From Cytophagales bacterium (GTDB lineage Bacteria > Bacteroidota > Bacteroidia > Cytophagales > Microscillaceae), in the NCBI GenBank assembly GCA_004293905.1, contig RDZE01000020.1, positions 1 to 64,000 of the forward strand: a stretch of DNA of 64,000 bases. The letters are read 5' to 3'. The notes beneath the pieces are model-generated. The model did not search any database and was not told where the DNA came from. It worked only from the letters and a program-made list of their open reading frames with translations. Position 1 is the first letter of the stretch, and the number at the start of each line of letters is the position of its first letter. This document shows positions 62,910-64,000 of this stretch, one piece after another. The translations under genes were made by a program, and so were the position numbers.

Positions 62910-64000
62910 TTATACGAGTTGTTCTAAGGCTATGGTAAAGGCTGTTTTGGCAATTTGTATTTTTTTGTCATTCTTTTGTTTTACGCTTTCTAAGGCTTTT
63001 TTGATGGTGTGAGAAGTATCTAAGAAAATATTTTCATCGGTTACTTCTACTTCCTCAGTCATTAGGAAAGCAAAAACACGCGCCATGCCACAGTTAGCGA
63101 TGAAGTCGGGTAGTACGGCTACTTTTTCGTCTGCCATTTCTGCTATCGGACCGAAGAAGATTTCTTTGTCGGCAAAAGGAACATTTGCGCCTGAGGAAAT
63201 TACTTCTAAACCATTGGCAATCATAGTTTCGAGTTGGGATTGAGTTACTAAGCGTGAGGCAGCAGCAGGAATAAATATTTCCGCGCCGATACTCCATATT
63301 TTTTCTTGTACTTCCTCAAAAGAAAGCATCTTTTCGGAGGCAAGTGTGTTTCCTTTTTTATTGGCAAATAGTTGTTTGGTAGCTTCTAAATCATAGCCTT
63401 CGGGGTTGAGTAAGCCACCATTTTTATCGATGATGCCTACTATTTTCACACCGAATTTGGCTAAATAAAGTGCTGCTGCTGAGGCTACATTACCCCAACC
63501 TTGAATGATGGCTCTTTTTTCTTGGATATTGCCTCCCCAAAGTTCGTAGTAGTGTCTTACGGCTTCGGCTACGCCAAAACCTGTAATCATATCGGAAACG
63601 GTGTATTTTTTTCCTACAATGGTAGTGGGTGTAAATTCGGGGTTTTCCAATATTTTGGTTACGCCTTGTCTGAGTCGTCCTATTTTTCGGATTTTTTCGG
63701 GTTTGCTGGCTTCAAAATAACCATTAACAACACCTTCTTGGGGGTGCCAAAGTCCTAAATCTTCGGTAATGGGGATTACTTCGTGAATTTCGTCTACGTT
63801 GAGGTCGCCTCCGGTGCCATAATAGTTTTTAAGGAGTGCATATACGGCTTTGTACCAACGTTGCAATACGCCTGCTTTTCGGGGGTCTTGGGGGTCGAAA
63901 TTAATGCCTGATTTTGCGCCTCCGATGGGTGGTCCTGATACGGTAAATTTTACTTCCATTGTTTTGGCTAATGATTCTACTTCGCGTTTGTCTAAGCCTA
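62910..64000 (-). CDS. Glu/Leu/Phe/Val dehydrogenase (5' end beyond window)
   Basis: At least 362 residues. The first in-window ATG is at 63959, but the frame stays open to 64000. The translated upstream part (GLDKREVESLAKT) fits the conserved stretch before GPPIGGAKSGINFDP, so the true start lies outside. Features: the substrate-binding loop with the GGAKSGI lysine; EVIPITEDLGLWHP; the NAD fold GWGNVASAAALYLAKFGVKIVGIIDKNGG; EIFIPAAASRLVT; and NCGMARVFAFL. It catalyses reversible oxidative deamination of glutamate or a branched-chain amino acid. Which one is not decidable here. Confidence 0.92.
   Translation of the reverse strand, partial: GLDKREVESLAKTMEVKFTVSGPPIGGAKSGINFDPQDPRKAGVLQRWYKAVYALLKNYYGTGGDLNVDEIHEVIPITEDLGLWHPQEGVVNGYFEASKPEKIRKIGRLRQGVTKILENPEFTPTTIVGKKYTVSDMITGFGVAEAVRHYYELWGGNIQEKRAIIQGWGNVASAAALYLAKFGVKIVGIIDKNGGLLNPEGYDLEATKQLFANKKGNTLASEKMLSFEEVQEKIWSIGAEIFIPAAASRLVTQSQLETMIANGLEVISSGANVPFADKEIFFGPIAEMADEKVAVLPDFIANCGMARVFAFLMTEEVEVTDENIFLDTSHTIKKALESVKQKNDKKIQIAKTAFTIALEQLV

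Overview
The window comes from a low-GC member of the Bacteroidota, most likely a Cytophagales-type bacterium. Four things support this. There is a secreted 1853-residue protein with a type IX secretion (Por) C-terminal sorting domain. LpxC and FabZ are fused in one polypeptide inside an lpxD/lpxC-fabZ/lpxA operon. Promoters have the Bacteroidota form TTTG-N19-TAnnTTTG and there are no strong Shine-Dalgarno sites. Many lineage-typical families occur (DUF2851, DUF2911, DUF547, TIGR02757, YHYH). I found no tRNA, rRNA, CRISPR array, insertion sequence or phage gene. It reads as an ordinary chromosomal segment, densely packed with 55 genes, the last cut by the window edge.

Layout. 0-10 kb (mostly minus strand): an overlapping trio of exported proteins (YHYH, MORN-repeat lipoprotein, SCO1-like copper/thiol protein), a DivIC-like division protein, glycyl-tRNA synthetase, a DUF2851 protein, B12-dependent methionine synthase behind a SAM-I riboswitch, and a rhodanese. 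10-18 kb: DUF2911, FixH and SafE (cytochrome oxidase maturation type), a lipoprotein of unknown family, an M28 peptidase, and the yceD-rpmF-plsX-fabH ribosome/lipid cluster. 18-33.5 kb: the giant T9SS protein, two alpha/beta hydrolases around an ABC exporter, a saccharopine-dehydrogenase-like enzyme, a nucleotide-sugar dehydrogenase, and wall enzymes (lytic transglycosylase, M23 peptidase, VanZ-like).

33.5-43 kb: an Rrf2 regulator, recA, a SpoU methyltransferase, MiaE, a TPR membrane protein, a MlaF-type ATPase, GDP-mannose dehydratase, a Cys/Met-metabolism PLP enzyme, a polysaccharide deacetylase and a secreted glutaredoxin-CAP fusion. 43-53 kb: an outer-membrane barrel plus lipoprotein pair, DUF547, TIGR02757, a large propeller/barrel protein and a membrane protein with a polyserine tail. 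53-62 kb (plus strand): an HD hydrolase, the lipid A operon with a trailing ABC ATPase, a VIT-vWA protein with a TonB-like C terminus, and a second copy of the unknown lipoprotein family. 62-64 kb: a patatin phospholipase and a Glu/Leu/Phe/Val dehydrogenase running off the end.

Envelope biogenesis dominates: lipid A, phospholipid, peptidoglycan, polysaccharide and exported lipoproteins. Housekeeping genes (recA, glyS, metH, rpmF, fabH, plsX) are interspersed. The least explained parts are the YHYH-MORN-SCO trio, the paired unknown lipoproteins (12.6 and 60.6 kb), the glutaredoxin-CAP fusion, and the polyserine-tailed protein.
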